62,000 nt of DNA. It comes from Cristatella mucedo. Lineage: Eukaryota > Bryozoa > Phylactolaemata > Cristatellidae. The position numbers were made by a program, and so were the translations under genes. The stretch covers positions 817,501 through 879,500 of the forward strand of contig WPIO01000099.1 in NCBI GenBank assembly GCA_009760855.2. Reading direction: 5' to 3'. The notes beneath the pieces are model-generated. The model did not search any database. It was not told the DNA's origin and was given only the letters and a program-made list of their open reading frames with translations. This document shows, one piece after another, positions 52,828 through 62,000 of the stretch. Position 1 is the stretch's first letter. Every line of letters starts with the position of its first letter.

Positions 52828-53405
52828 TGAGGTTGCCACATCACACCACTTCTCGCCGACCTGCACTGGGTACCAGCCAAGCAACGGATCGACTTCAAGG
52901 TTTTTTCGCTCACTTTTAGATCACTTCATTCTTTGGCTCCAGCCTATCTCTCCGACATACTCCCCCATCAGGCCAAGCATCGTACCACCCGCTTTTCGGA
53001 ATCCAACAGTCTACAAATACCTCGTACAAATCTCAAATCCTTTAGAGACCGTGCATTTAGTTCGTATGCTCCCACAGCCTGGAACTCCCTCCCCTGACAA
53101 CATCCCCTGACATGACCACATTTAAAAAGAACTTAAAACCACACCTATTTAGGACAGCATTTAGTGGGTCCCTGTGATTCGTCCTTGATGTGCTTATGCG
53201 TGCTGACACTGCATGCTGCCACTAACCATATTTACATGCTGACCCTGTGCATGTCACCCCTAACCATGTTATTCATGTTGTTTGTTTACCAAGCATGATA
53301 TTTATTACTCATCATTCAATTTCATTTCCCTTTGCAGCAAATGTAAAGCGCCTAGAAAGAGATTGAGTTCTCTGAAGGGGCTTCAAGTGCATTATTATTG
53401 TTATT
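52828..53405 (+). mobile_element. LINE-A fragment
   Basis: From CACATCACACCACTTCTCGC (HITPLL) through the post-RT block and 3' region to ATTATTATTGTTATTA. Closely similar to the copy at 58118. Confidence 0.8.
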
Positions 53406-53510
53406 ACTAAGGAGCATTATCCCCCTTAGGGGTATCGTCATCGTGTGACCACGTTGATGGCGCTCTCTGCTTCATTGTGCCCGTGCCCAGAACCACTACT
53501 ACCAACTTAG

Positions 53511-54130
<620 letters not shown>

Positions 54131-54217
54131 TGTATGTATGAACGAATGGAAATGGAGGGGGTAAGGAGGGAGGGAGGGAGAGAAAGAAATAGACTGAAAT
54201 AGATGAAGACATAGTTG

Positions 54218-54285
54218 AGAGAGAGCTGAGAGAGAGCAGAGAGAGAGAGAGAGCGAGAGAGAGAGCGCGAGAGGGAGGGAGAGAG

Positions 54286-54380
<95 letters not shown>
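54218..54380. repeat. (GA)n microsatellite, second block
   Basis: GA-rich with AGAGAGAGC interruptions, pure from about 54289. Confidence 0.95.
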
Positions 54381-54381
<1 letters not shown>

Positions 54382-55120
54382 GAGGTAGTGCTGAGAGGGG
54401 CAGGTCAGGGCAAGGAGAAGGTGACATGGCAGCGAAATGTTCCTTAGCTGAAAGAAGGCCGACTTGACAGGCGAGAAAATATGCTCATCAGATGGCAAGT
54501 GTTTTTTGTAGGCTTAGATTACGGGCACATGTCGCTGTCAGTGGCAGAGCCAGAGGGATTATAGGTAGGCGGGTAAGCCCTGCCGACATCGACGGATAAA
54601 CACAATGGAGCTTACAGATCTTCCGTACGACACGCGAAAGACGGCCGCAAAAATACTGAAAGTATGCGACGATCCTATGATTCACCACCGTAGCAGCAGT
54701 TTCTTTCTGAACGTGGAACAGTTTGACGCCGTTGAGGTAGTTGCAAACTTGGCGTCCTTCTAAGGCGTATATTGAAATTGTTTAAAGGCGCCGAGAATAC
54801 GCTCGATCTTGACTCTAAACGTGTCGGCGTAAGTCGCACCAGATTGTGCATTGGAACCCTCGTAGCCGTAGCCGCGACTCCGTCGGACTCTGCCAGAATC
54901 GCTGCAAGCGAAGGAAGCGTCGAGTCGTGCTTCCAGGTGCGTCCAGGTGCTTCCAGTTGTTTCCAGGTGCTTCCAGGTGCTTGGTCCGCATCTTTTCACA
55001 TTTTATTTTATTGAATTGTATTGAACTATTTTATTGAACTTTATTGAACAAATTTTATTGATTGCATAGGATGGAAGCTGCTTGATGAAAGTCGAAAAGC
55101 TCAATTAGCCTAGAGCAAAA
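54381..55120. other. No recognised gene; short TTCCAGGTGC repeat
   Basis: Near 54930-54980 the unit TTCCAGGTGC recurs about five times, followed by TTTTATTGAA repeats at 55008-55060. Confidence 0.55.
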
Positions 55121-55179
55121 GTGAGAGAGAGAGAGAGAGTCCCAGAGAACCGCTTATGTAGCGGTTACCTCGGCGCTAT

Positions 55180-55336
55180 GCGCTTGTTCTGCTTCTTTTC
55201 GTGGTTTATACTCTTCCCTCTTACCGACGTAATCGCCAAGCACAATCTAGGCTTTCACTTTTCCAAGATGACACTCAGTTTTACCTTAGCTTTGATCCCT
55301 CCAGCCCTCCAGCACGTCGAATTGTCTAAACACCCG
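55180..55336 (+). mobile_element. LINE-A RT fragment
   Basis: Reads FVVYTLPSYRRNRQ-type sequence: TCTTCCCTCTTACCGACGTA and GCTTTCACTTTTCCAAGATG (the YADD position destroyed). Confidence 0.6.
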
Positions 55337-56840
55337 TAGTCATAATAATAATAGTAATATATTTGTGTAGCACCTTCAGACAACTGAATCTCTCTCTAGG
55401 CACGTTCCACGTGCTGAAAACAAAGCATCACCAAATGTTTAGTAGTAACATCCGCAAGCAGTAGGCTTAGTGTGAGCAGGTACATGCACACGAAGGACGA
55501 ATCGAAGAGACCCACCAAATGCTGTAATAAACAGGCGCGTTGTAAGCTTCTTTGTAAATGACGTCATGACAAGGGACGTTGTAGCCTGCGTCGGTTATGA
55601 GTTCTAGGCTTTGGGACCATAGGGCCTGGAGGCACGGTCTCCAAAGGTTTTGAGGTTCGTAGGAGGTATGGCTAAACAATTTGAGTCAGAACAGCGGGTT
55701 TTATGATTCTTCGCCTGGTGGAGGAATTGTTTTTATAGGTAGGCTGGAGCGAGAGAATGAATGAACCTAAAAGTAAGACACAGAACCTTTAAGTAGATGT
55801 GCTGCTTGATTGGGAGCCAGTGAAGGTCGGCGAGAAGTGGTGTGAGGTGGCAACTGCCATGCTCACGACAGATCAGCCTAGCTGAACAATTTTGCACCAA
55901 CCGTTAGAGACTGAATGCACAGGCCGGTAGACCAGCAAGCAGTCAGTGACTTATAGAAGTCGAGACGGGATATCACAAATGCATGGACCAATTTAGATGT
56001 GGTATCCCTGTCGATACAAGCTCGAATTTTAGCAGTGCTACGAAGCTGAAAGTAGGCAGACTTGACTATGGAGCTGACGTGGTCGTCTAATGGAAGGTCA
56101 GTTTGGAACACGATACCTAGATTTCGTGCAGATTCAACAGCAGATATGCTGGCTGAGTCGATTTTGAGCGTTAGCTTTTCCGATTTCTGAATCACACCTG
56201 TTTTGCCCATAACTAGTAAGTTGGTTTTATCATCGTTCAATTTTAGAAAATTTGCCGTCATCCATGTGCGAATGTCCATCAATACACGCAGCAAGGGAAT
56301 TGAGAGAACTCGACGTGCTCGAGGGCTGGAAGGGAACAAAGCAAAGGTACAACTGAGTGTCGTCGCATAGAAGTGAAAGCCTACATTGTGCTTGGCAATC
56401 ACAGTGGCAACAGGGAGAGCATCAACAGTGAAAAAAACAGGACCAAGCACAGATTCCAGAGGTACCTCATATTTCAGAGGTTCCTTGGATGATCATTGTC
56501 CATTCACGGCAATACTCTGGAGTCTCCTACTGAGATAGGACCTGAACCACTGGAGAGCAGTGCCCATGATGCCCGGGCGAGATGAGAGGCGATCAGGAAG
56601 GACTCGTTGATCGATGGTATCAAAAGCTGCCGAAAGATCGAGCAAAACAATCACAGAGACTCTACTGAAGTTTGCATTCCCCAGCGGGTCGTAATACACC
56701 CGAAGCAATGCTGACTCTGTGGAGTGATTAGCTCTTAAATCAGACTTGGATTTATTAGCAAGGTTTAAGATACGAGTTCAGCTGGTCTGCCACGACTCGT
56801 TCTAATGTCTTTGGTTGGAACGGTAGAAGAGAGACCGGGT
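55337..56840 (-). mobile_element. LINE-A copy, longest minus copy, RT domain to tail
   Basis: From the (AAT)n tail at 55343 through the post-RT region to RT. Minus-strand frames read ARNLGIVFQTDLPLDDHVSS, LNDDKTNLLVMGKTGVIQKS, VLGPVFFTVDALPVA and, further 5', VIVLLDLSAAFDTIDQRVL and LQWFRSYLSRR. The RT motif C region is frameshifted (HFYATTL). The RT motif A (LLDLSAAFDTID) is intact. It is 5'-truncated. Confidence 0.85.
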
Positions 56841-57959
56841 GATGCATCTCGATTTACGACCCAATGGAGCTAGAGGCAGGGCATCGCTGCTTCGACCAGG
56901 CTTCGCCGATGCAGGCATCGAAGAGAAATCCTGGTCAGAACTTTACTCTCCCATGCTGAGGCGCTGGCCTTAACGGTGCCGATTGCGTAGTTCCAGTGTG
57001 CCTTTCGAAACGTAGGCGACCTAGTGGAAAGGGGCTCCGCGTTTGTGTCGGCGGGAATAAAGCCGGATGTGGCTACTGCAGCAGCTGCCGCCGCCGCTGT
57101 CGTCAATGTGTCACGTGCTGCTGGCACGTGCCCTCCGGACCCAGAAAGCCCCCAGTCGGACGGTGGCCTTTTTCTACGCATCCCCAGCATGAGTGGGTGA
57201 TAGTCGGGAGGACGGATGTTGGTTAGTACCCCTCAGGTGGCACCGCTCTGCCTGAATACCCCCCTCTCGGCCCCTCCCTCGGCCCCTCTTTTGGCTCCGC
57301 CAACGGTCGCGGGAGTAATGCCAGCTGTAAACCGATCTTAAGGGTCGGGTCATCCAACATTCGGGTGACACTAAGATCACTCTTAACTACTAGGCTCGTC
57401 TTACTGACGTTGGGCATCGGGAATTTCGCAGCCGCCCAAAAGCTAGAGTCGAACATAGCGAGCAGCATAGCACGCAGCATAGCACGCAACATAGCACGTA
57501 GCGCGTAGCGGTGGAATTAGTGCCCTCCGTTAAGCCCCGGTTGGCTGACGTTGAAGCACGTCAGGGATGCAGCTTAGCCAAAAGATTGTATTAATATCCT
57601 TGTGCATCTGTCCCCCACCCCAATACCACCACCACCACCGCCGCAGCGGCTACCGGAAAAACCGGCGTCCTCGTCTATTCTTCTTCGCGTCGCCAATTCT
57701 TCGCGGAAACCCAAGCGTTTGCATTCGCTGGTTCGTCTGTTAGCGCCAGCTTAAAAAGAAATGTCCCAGTAATGACGTTTCCGTTTTAGAAGGTGAACCG
57801 CTCTTCTATTCGCGCAGTATATTTGCGTCTCCCTAAGTAACTTCACAGCCCAGCGACGGCCGAAAGGGTGCTAGGCCGCAGGGCTTAATTTAGCGCCCTT
57901 AGGGGGCGCCTAGGCCGGTGTGCCTGCGCTAGCTGACTAACTGCATCTCACGCTGCACT
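56841..57959. other. Unassigned, partly CpG-rich
   Basis: One minus frame (57190-56870) is open for 106 codons with no family match. Treated as non-coding. Confidence 0.45.
57440..57505. repeat. Short tandem repeat AGCATAGCACGC
   Basis: About four 11-12 bp units, degrading into CACGTAGCGCGTAGCG. Confidence 0.75.
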
Positions 57960-58106
57960 TCGGAGAGAGACTGCGCGCGTCTGATTTGGGAGGGCGTAGC
58001 GTGGTGTGGGAGGATGTCATGTGGCGCCGAAGTAGCAGCTCTGGACGGCGGTAAAGAATTCGCCACAGTTGGCAGCAGGGGAGAAGATGTCGTTTCGTAA
58101 GAGCTT
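57960..58106 (-). mobile_element. LINE-B fragment, old and weak
   Basis: GGCAGCAGGGGAGAAGATGT and CGTTTCGTAAGAG align to CGGCATCAGGAGAGTAGATG and CGTTGCGTAAGAA of the family. The rest is ambiguous. Confidence 0.4.
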
Positions 58107-58107
58107 T

Positions 58108-59147
58108 TGAAGGTAGCGGTCAACTCACTTGCTGCATGTATTGATGACATATGCACATGGATGGCAGCAAATTTTCTAAAACTAAACGATGATACAACTA
58201 ACTTACTAGTTATGGGCAAACCCAGAGTGATTCACAAATTAGAAAGGCTGACGCTCAAAATTGGCTCTGCCAGCATATCCCCTGTTGAATCAGCTCGAAA
58301 TCTAGGTATCATATTCCAAAGCGACCTCTCGTTAGACGACCATATCAGCTCCATAGTCAAATCTGCCTATTTGCAGGTTCATAACATTGCTAAAATTCGG
58401 GCTTGTTTAGATAAGGATACCACGTCCAAGTTGGTTCATGCATTCATGACATCCCGTTTCGACTTCTGCAACTCACTGCTTGCTGGCCTACCAGCATGTG
58501 CCATCAGGCGATTGCAGCTGATGCAAAAATCTGCAGCTAGGCTTGTCTGTCGTGAGCGTTGCAGTTGCCACATTACACCACTTCTCGCCGACCTGCACTG
58601 GCTACCAGCCAAGCGACGGATTGACTTCATGGTTTTGTCGCTCACTTTTAGGTCATTTCATTCTTTGGCTCCAGCCTATCTCTCAGATATACTCCCCCAT
58701 CAGGCCAACCATCGTACCACCCACTTTTCAGAATCCAACAGTCTAGAAATACCTCGTACAAACCTTAAATCCTTTGGAGACCGTGCATTTAGTTCGTATG
58801 CTCCCAAAGCCTGGAACTCCCTCCCGACCTGTGTCAGAACATCTCCCCGACCTGACCACATTTAAAAAGAACTTAAAATCACACCTATTTAGGACAGCAT
58901 TTAGTGGGTCCCTGTGATTCGTCCTTCATGTGCTTATGTGTGCTGACACTGGGCATGCTGCCACTAACCACATTTGCATGCTGACCCTGTGCATGTCTCC
59001 CCTAACCATGTTATTCATCTTTATCTAGCATGGTATTACTCACCATTCAACCGCGCTTTAATTTGCAGCAAATGTAAAGCGCCTAGAAAGAGATTGAGTT
59101 CTCTGAGGGCGCTTTATCAAGTGCATTATTATTATCATTATAACCAC
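58108..59147 (+). mobile_element. LINE-A copy, well-preserved C-terminal half
   Basis: Open frame 58107-58865 without interruption: LAACIDDICTWMAANFLKLN, LLVMGKPRVIHKLERLTLKI, ARNLGIIFQSDLSLDDHISS, HITPLLADLHWLPAK, SLAPAYLSDILPHQ and SYAPKAWNSLPTC. The complete 3' region and ATTATTATCATT tail follow. It is the least damaged coding remnant, but it starts after the RT catalytic motif. Confidence 0.85.
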
Positions 59148-59672
59148 TCTTGCCAATGTGATCACCAGCACAATCTACACTTTCACTTCAATGCAGACGA
59201 TACTCCGTTGTACCTTTGCTTCGATCCATTCCAGCCCTCCAACGCGACGAACTCTAACTTTCCTTACTGCTGTTCGTATTACTGAAACCCAAACAACGAT
59301 GACAGCAAACTATCTCAAGTTGCATGGTGGTTCTCCCTCCCGACCTGTGTCAGAACATCCCCTGACTTGACCACATTTAAAAGGAACTTAAAAACACACC
59401 TATTTAGGACAGCATTTAGTGGGTCCCTGTGATTCGTCCTTGATGTGCTTATGCGTGCTGACACTGTGCATGCTGCCACTAACCACATTTGCATGCTGAC
59501 CCTGAACATGTCACCCCTAAGCATGTTATTCATTTTATTTGTTTATCAAACATGATATTACTCACCATTCAATTGCATTTCCCTTTGCAGCAAATGTAAA
59601 GCGCCCAGAGAGAGATTGAGTTCTCTGAGGGCGCTTTATCGAGAGCATTTTTATTATTATTACTATTATTGA
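59148..59672 (+). mobile_element. LINE-A copy with internal deletion
   Basis: HFNADDTPLYLCFDPFQPS (motif C NADD) is followed after CAAGTTGCATGGT by a jump to CTCCCGACCTGTGTCAGA and a well-preserved 3' region ending ATTATTATTACTATTATT. The deletion removes about 600 bp relative to other copies. Confidence 0.8.
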
Positions 59673-59784
59673 TGAAGCGAGATCTAGAGTCTAGGACGAG
59701 CAGAGCCTAAGCTTCTTTCGAAAGCGGCCTTCGGCAAGTGAAAGAGCGGAAGACTTTTTAAGAAGACCTAAGAAGACTAAAGCA

Positions 59785-59945
59785 GTGGCGTCGGTCTCAC
59801 GGATTGGCGTCAGAAGAGGGCCTTGGCTGCTATCTGCCTGCCGGCCGTGGACAATAGAGAATGGTCGGTGGCGGCACTCGAACCCACGTGACCTGAGTCG
59901 CGTAGAGCGATCACCTTACCCCTGTTATACGAGCCGTGAGCTAAT
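59785..59945 (-). mobile_element. SINE-2 copy, diverged
   Basis: Minus strand: GGTAAGGTGATCGCTCTACG head, GGGTTCGAGTGCC B-box-like sequence, and a degraded body. Confidence 0.65.
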
Positions 59946-60616
59946 GAGATCTTTAGCCAGCCGCTGCTGTAAGAAGCCTCTGAACCCGAACGGGCGACCA
60001 ACGCGGCGGCCAGCCGCAGAGCAGATTTTCTGAATAGAACTCCTTGTTAAGCGACGGCGATCGCCGAAGAGGATATGACAATAAATTACGACCTCCCGAA
60101 GGCAGTTGCACCATGACGCTTCCAATTTTAGAGACTGGCGACGTATTCGGACCGGCGCGACGGCCTTCGAGAGGAGCTGAATAGTGGCGGGCGACAGGGG
60201 CAAACGCTAATTGGCCCGAGGCAGGGAGCCAGTCTGCTGCATTTCGAAGCACGCCGCCCCGGAACGCTCAGAACGCCGATCTGCGATGCGGGGGGGGGGG
60301 GACTCGCGACTCGGGGGCGGGGAGGCGGAAAGCACCGTCCTCCCGACGCCCGCTCCTTCCGTCTCGCCTCAGCCGCCGACCGACTTCCAGTGGCGCGTAC
60401 CGGCACCGGGAGATTCTCGCTGATACGCTCCATTCTCGGGATATACGTCGGGCTCGGTCGGCATTTAAAGCGAGCTGGAAGGCCTTTCTCAAGCGGATGA
60501 AGGTGAGAGCAGGGTTGCTGGCGGTCGGCGGACGGAGCTCAGAGCGCCCATCCTTAGCTACAATCGCGGTCGAGCTCAGAAAACGCACCTCGTAAATTAC
60601 CAGCAGAGTCAGAGGT
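59946..60616. other. CpG-rich unassigned block
   Basis: High CpG with a 10-G run at about 60291-60301 and an ATTGG near 60210. It could be a promoter or GC-rich repeat. No gene body is visible. Confidence 0.3.
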
Positions 60617-60930
60617 CAGTAGTTCTCAGCCTTCCTAATGCCGCGACCCCTTTAATACATGCTCGTGCTCGTGCTGCGGCGACTTCCAATCGTAAAATCG
60701 TTTTCGTTGCTACTTCATAACTGTACTTTTGCTACTACGAATCGTAATGTGAATATCTAATATGCAGGATATATTTTCATTGTTACAAATTGAACGTAAT
60801 TAAAGCATAGCGATTAATCACAAAAACAATACGAAGTAGTCTTAGGCGACCCGATGTTCTTAGGCGACCCCTGCGAATGGGTCGTTCGACCCCTTTGGGG
60901 GTCGAACGACCCATAGGTTGAGAACCGCTG
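60617..60930. mobile_element. SPIN/URR1-like non-autonomous hAT-Charlie MITE
   Basis: 314 bp. The terminal inverted repeats are CAGTAGTTCTCAGCCT and AGGTTGAGAACCGCTG. The interior carries blocks I recognise from rodent URR1/SPIN elements: TTCGTTGCTACTTCATAACT, TATGCAGGATATATTTTCAT, GTTACAAATTGAACGTAATT and GATTAATCACAAAAACAATA. The subterminal palindrome GGGTCGTTCGACCCC is also present. There is no coding capacity. The flanking 8-mers (TCAGAGGT and GTCTAGGT) are only partly alike, so the hAT target duplication is degraded. It is inserted at the head of a SINE-2 copy. The match is from memory. Confidence 0.85.
60877..60914. repeat. 17-bp-arm inverted repeat inside the SPIN-like element
   Basis: Arms of 17 bp (60877-60893 and 60898-60914) around a 4-nt TTTG loop. 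This is the subterminal palindrome typical of this hAT family. Confidence 0.85.
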
Positions 60931-61085
60931 GTCTAGGTGCTCGCTCTTCGCAACCGAAGTCGTGGGATCGAATCCTGGAGTGGGCGATCCTCCACCGCCA
61001 ACTTCGAGCGGTGGTGGCAGCGGCAGTTCAGGCTCTTCTGCCGCTATACAGAGGAGGCTTTTAAACAAGCTAATAGTGACTGTTT
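60931..61085 (+). mobile_element. SINE-2 copy with the SPIN-like element at its head
   Basis: TAGGTGCTCGCTCTTCGCAA, B-box-like GGATCGAATCC, body AGGCTCTTCTGCCGCTATAC and GAGGCTTTTAAACAAGCTAA. Confidence 0.75.
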
Positions 61086-61184
61086 GCTATGTATAGCCTC
61101 AGGGTACGCAAGTACGTAGGTAGGTGAAATGTCAGCCGGTTTTGCGTAAACCTTTCGACGCCGAAGCGAAGAAAACGTCAAACA

Positions 61185-61277
61185 GTGGGAGATCCTTTAT
61201 TGCCAACTACAAGCGGTGGTGACAGCCATTAACACTCCTCTGCCACTGTATAAATAAGGCCGCCAAATAGCTGATAT
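61185..61277 (+). mobile_element. SINE-2 3' half
   Basis: GATCCTTTATTGCCAACTAC and GTGACAGCCATTAACACTCC to GCTGATATTTAAT. The tRNA-like head is missing. Confidence 0.65.
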
Positions 61278-61560
61278 TTAATCTTAATTTAATCGTAACG
61301 TATTCCTCGAAGATGTCCTGTGAATCAGCGTGCGTAACGGGAATATGCCGCTTACAAAATAGCAGCGCTAAGCAGCCTTACGCATAACTTGGTGTGGATT
61401 TCTCTGACCCAATTTTCGTACGACTTCTGAAAATGCCAGTACATTAGGAATGAACCTGACTGAAGAAGGCCACCTTTGGCGAAGGTCGGCTGTTCGGAGA
61501 CTAATTTCGCCGAGCTTTTTCTATTTCGTGCGTAAAATGAGCCCGCCCGAAGTTGGCAAT

Positions 61561-61850
61561 TATAATAATACTAATAATAATACAATTGTTAAAGCGCCCT
61601 CTTGAAATCTATCTATCCTTAGGCGCTTTCCATTTGCTGCAAAGTATACACGACCGAATGGTCAATGGTAGCATGCTCGATAAACAAGAATAGACGTATG
61701 TAGGGGTGGAATGCAGAGTCATCATGCAAGTATGGTTAGTGGCAACATGCACAGTGGCAGAACGCATAAGCACATAAAGGTCAAATCGCAGGGACCCAGT
61801 AAATGCTGTGATAAATAGGTGGGGTTTTAGTTTCTTTATGCTTACTGCTG
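61561..61850 (-). mobile_element. LINE-A 3' fragment
   Basis: (AATAAT)n, then AAGCGCCCTCTTGAAATCTA and the inverted 3' region to AATGCTGTGATAAATAGGTG. Confidence 0.75.
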
Positions 61851-62000
61851 CATTAGTTGCAGTGCCCAGATAGTTCTTCGGTATTTCGTGAGTTCGGCAT
61901 TTTCGATAGCTCCCGCCGCAATCGTGGAATTTCTCACTTCGAGCCGCCACTTAAATTGGAGAGGGCATCGCGACGGTCGTGAATCGAGAAAACAGCCGTC

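Noticed and set aside
56870-57190. Possible small gene (106 codons, minus)
   Set aside because: Alanine run and mixed composition, no recognisable domain, and it lies upstream of a truncated LINE-A end in transposon-rich DNA.
58107-58865. Intact host gene (252-codon frame)
   Set aside because: The sequence is the C-terminal half of LINE-A, repeated many times in the window and lacking the RT catalytic region.

Overview
The window is invertebrate animal genomic DNA. It holds one recognisable gene, an Epithelial Splicing Regulatory Protein (ESRP; Drosophila Fusilli) orthologue. The gene lies on the minus strand from an ATG at 50949 to a stop at 20509. I could place 11 coding exons with matching splice phases, plus one tentative extra exon (36316-36400). 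They encode roughly 800 residues: an N-terminal ribonuclease-H/exonuclease-like fold (exons 1-4), then four hnRNP-F/H-type quasi-RRMs. RRM1 is in exon 5, RRM2 in exons 6-7, RRM3 in exons 8-9 and RRM4 in exons 10-11. Introns run from about 0.23 kb to about 7.9 kb. The residues resemble protostome Fusilli more than vertebrate ESRP1/2 as I recall them, so I infer a protostome; I cannot tell arthropod from mollusc or another phylum.

Layout. 1-18.4 kb and 51.4-62 kb are almost entirely layered transposon debris, and I see no host gene there. 18.5-20.5 kb is the probable ESRP 3' untranslated region and downstream flank, with two candidate poly(A) signals near 19.06 and 19.18 kb. 20.5-50.95 kb is the ESRP gene body, whose introns hold scattered repeats. 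50.6-51.25 kb is a GC-rich first-exon/promoter block with a CCAAT box. 53.5-54.4 kb is a large compound microsatellite.

Mobile elements. Two non-LTR retrotransposon families of the CR1/L2 (Jockey superfamily) type recur, nearly all 5'-truncated and broken by stops and frameshifts. LINE-A has about 28 fragments and a 3' end in (ATT)n. LINE-B has about nine fragments and a 3' end near (ATTAC)n. There are two tRNA-derived SINE families. SINE-1 has a tail that is visibly homologous to the LINE-A 3' end, so LINE-A probably mobilised it. SINE-2 has about 12 fragments. Nested insertions give a relative order: LINE-B, SINE-1 and further LINE-A copies all sit inside older LINE-A copies.

The most unusual element is a 314-bp non-autonomous hAT element at 60617-60930. 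It matches, from memory and over its whole length, the SPIN/URR1-type elements of rodents and other tetrapods, a group known for horizontal transfer between phyla. Other points of interest are the complete fourth RRM of ESRP, a perfect 20-bp-arm hairpin in ESRP intron 3, splice sites placed beside repeats, and several tandem arrays. No CRISPR array, operon, bacterial gene or functional RNA gene was seen.
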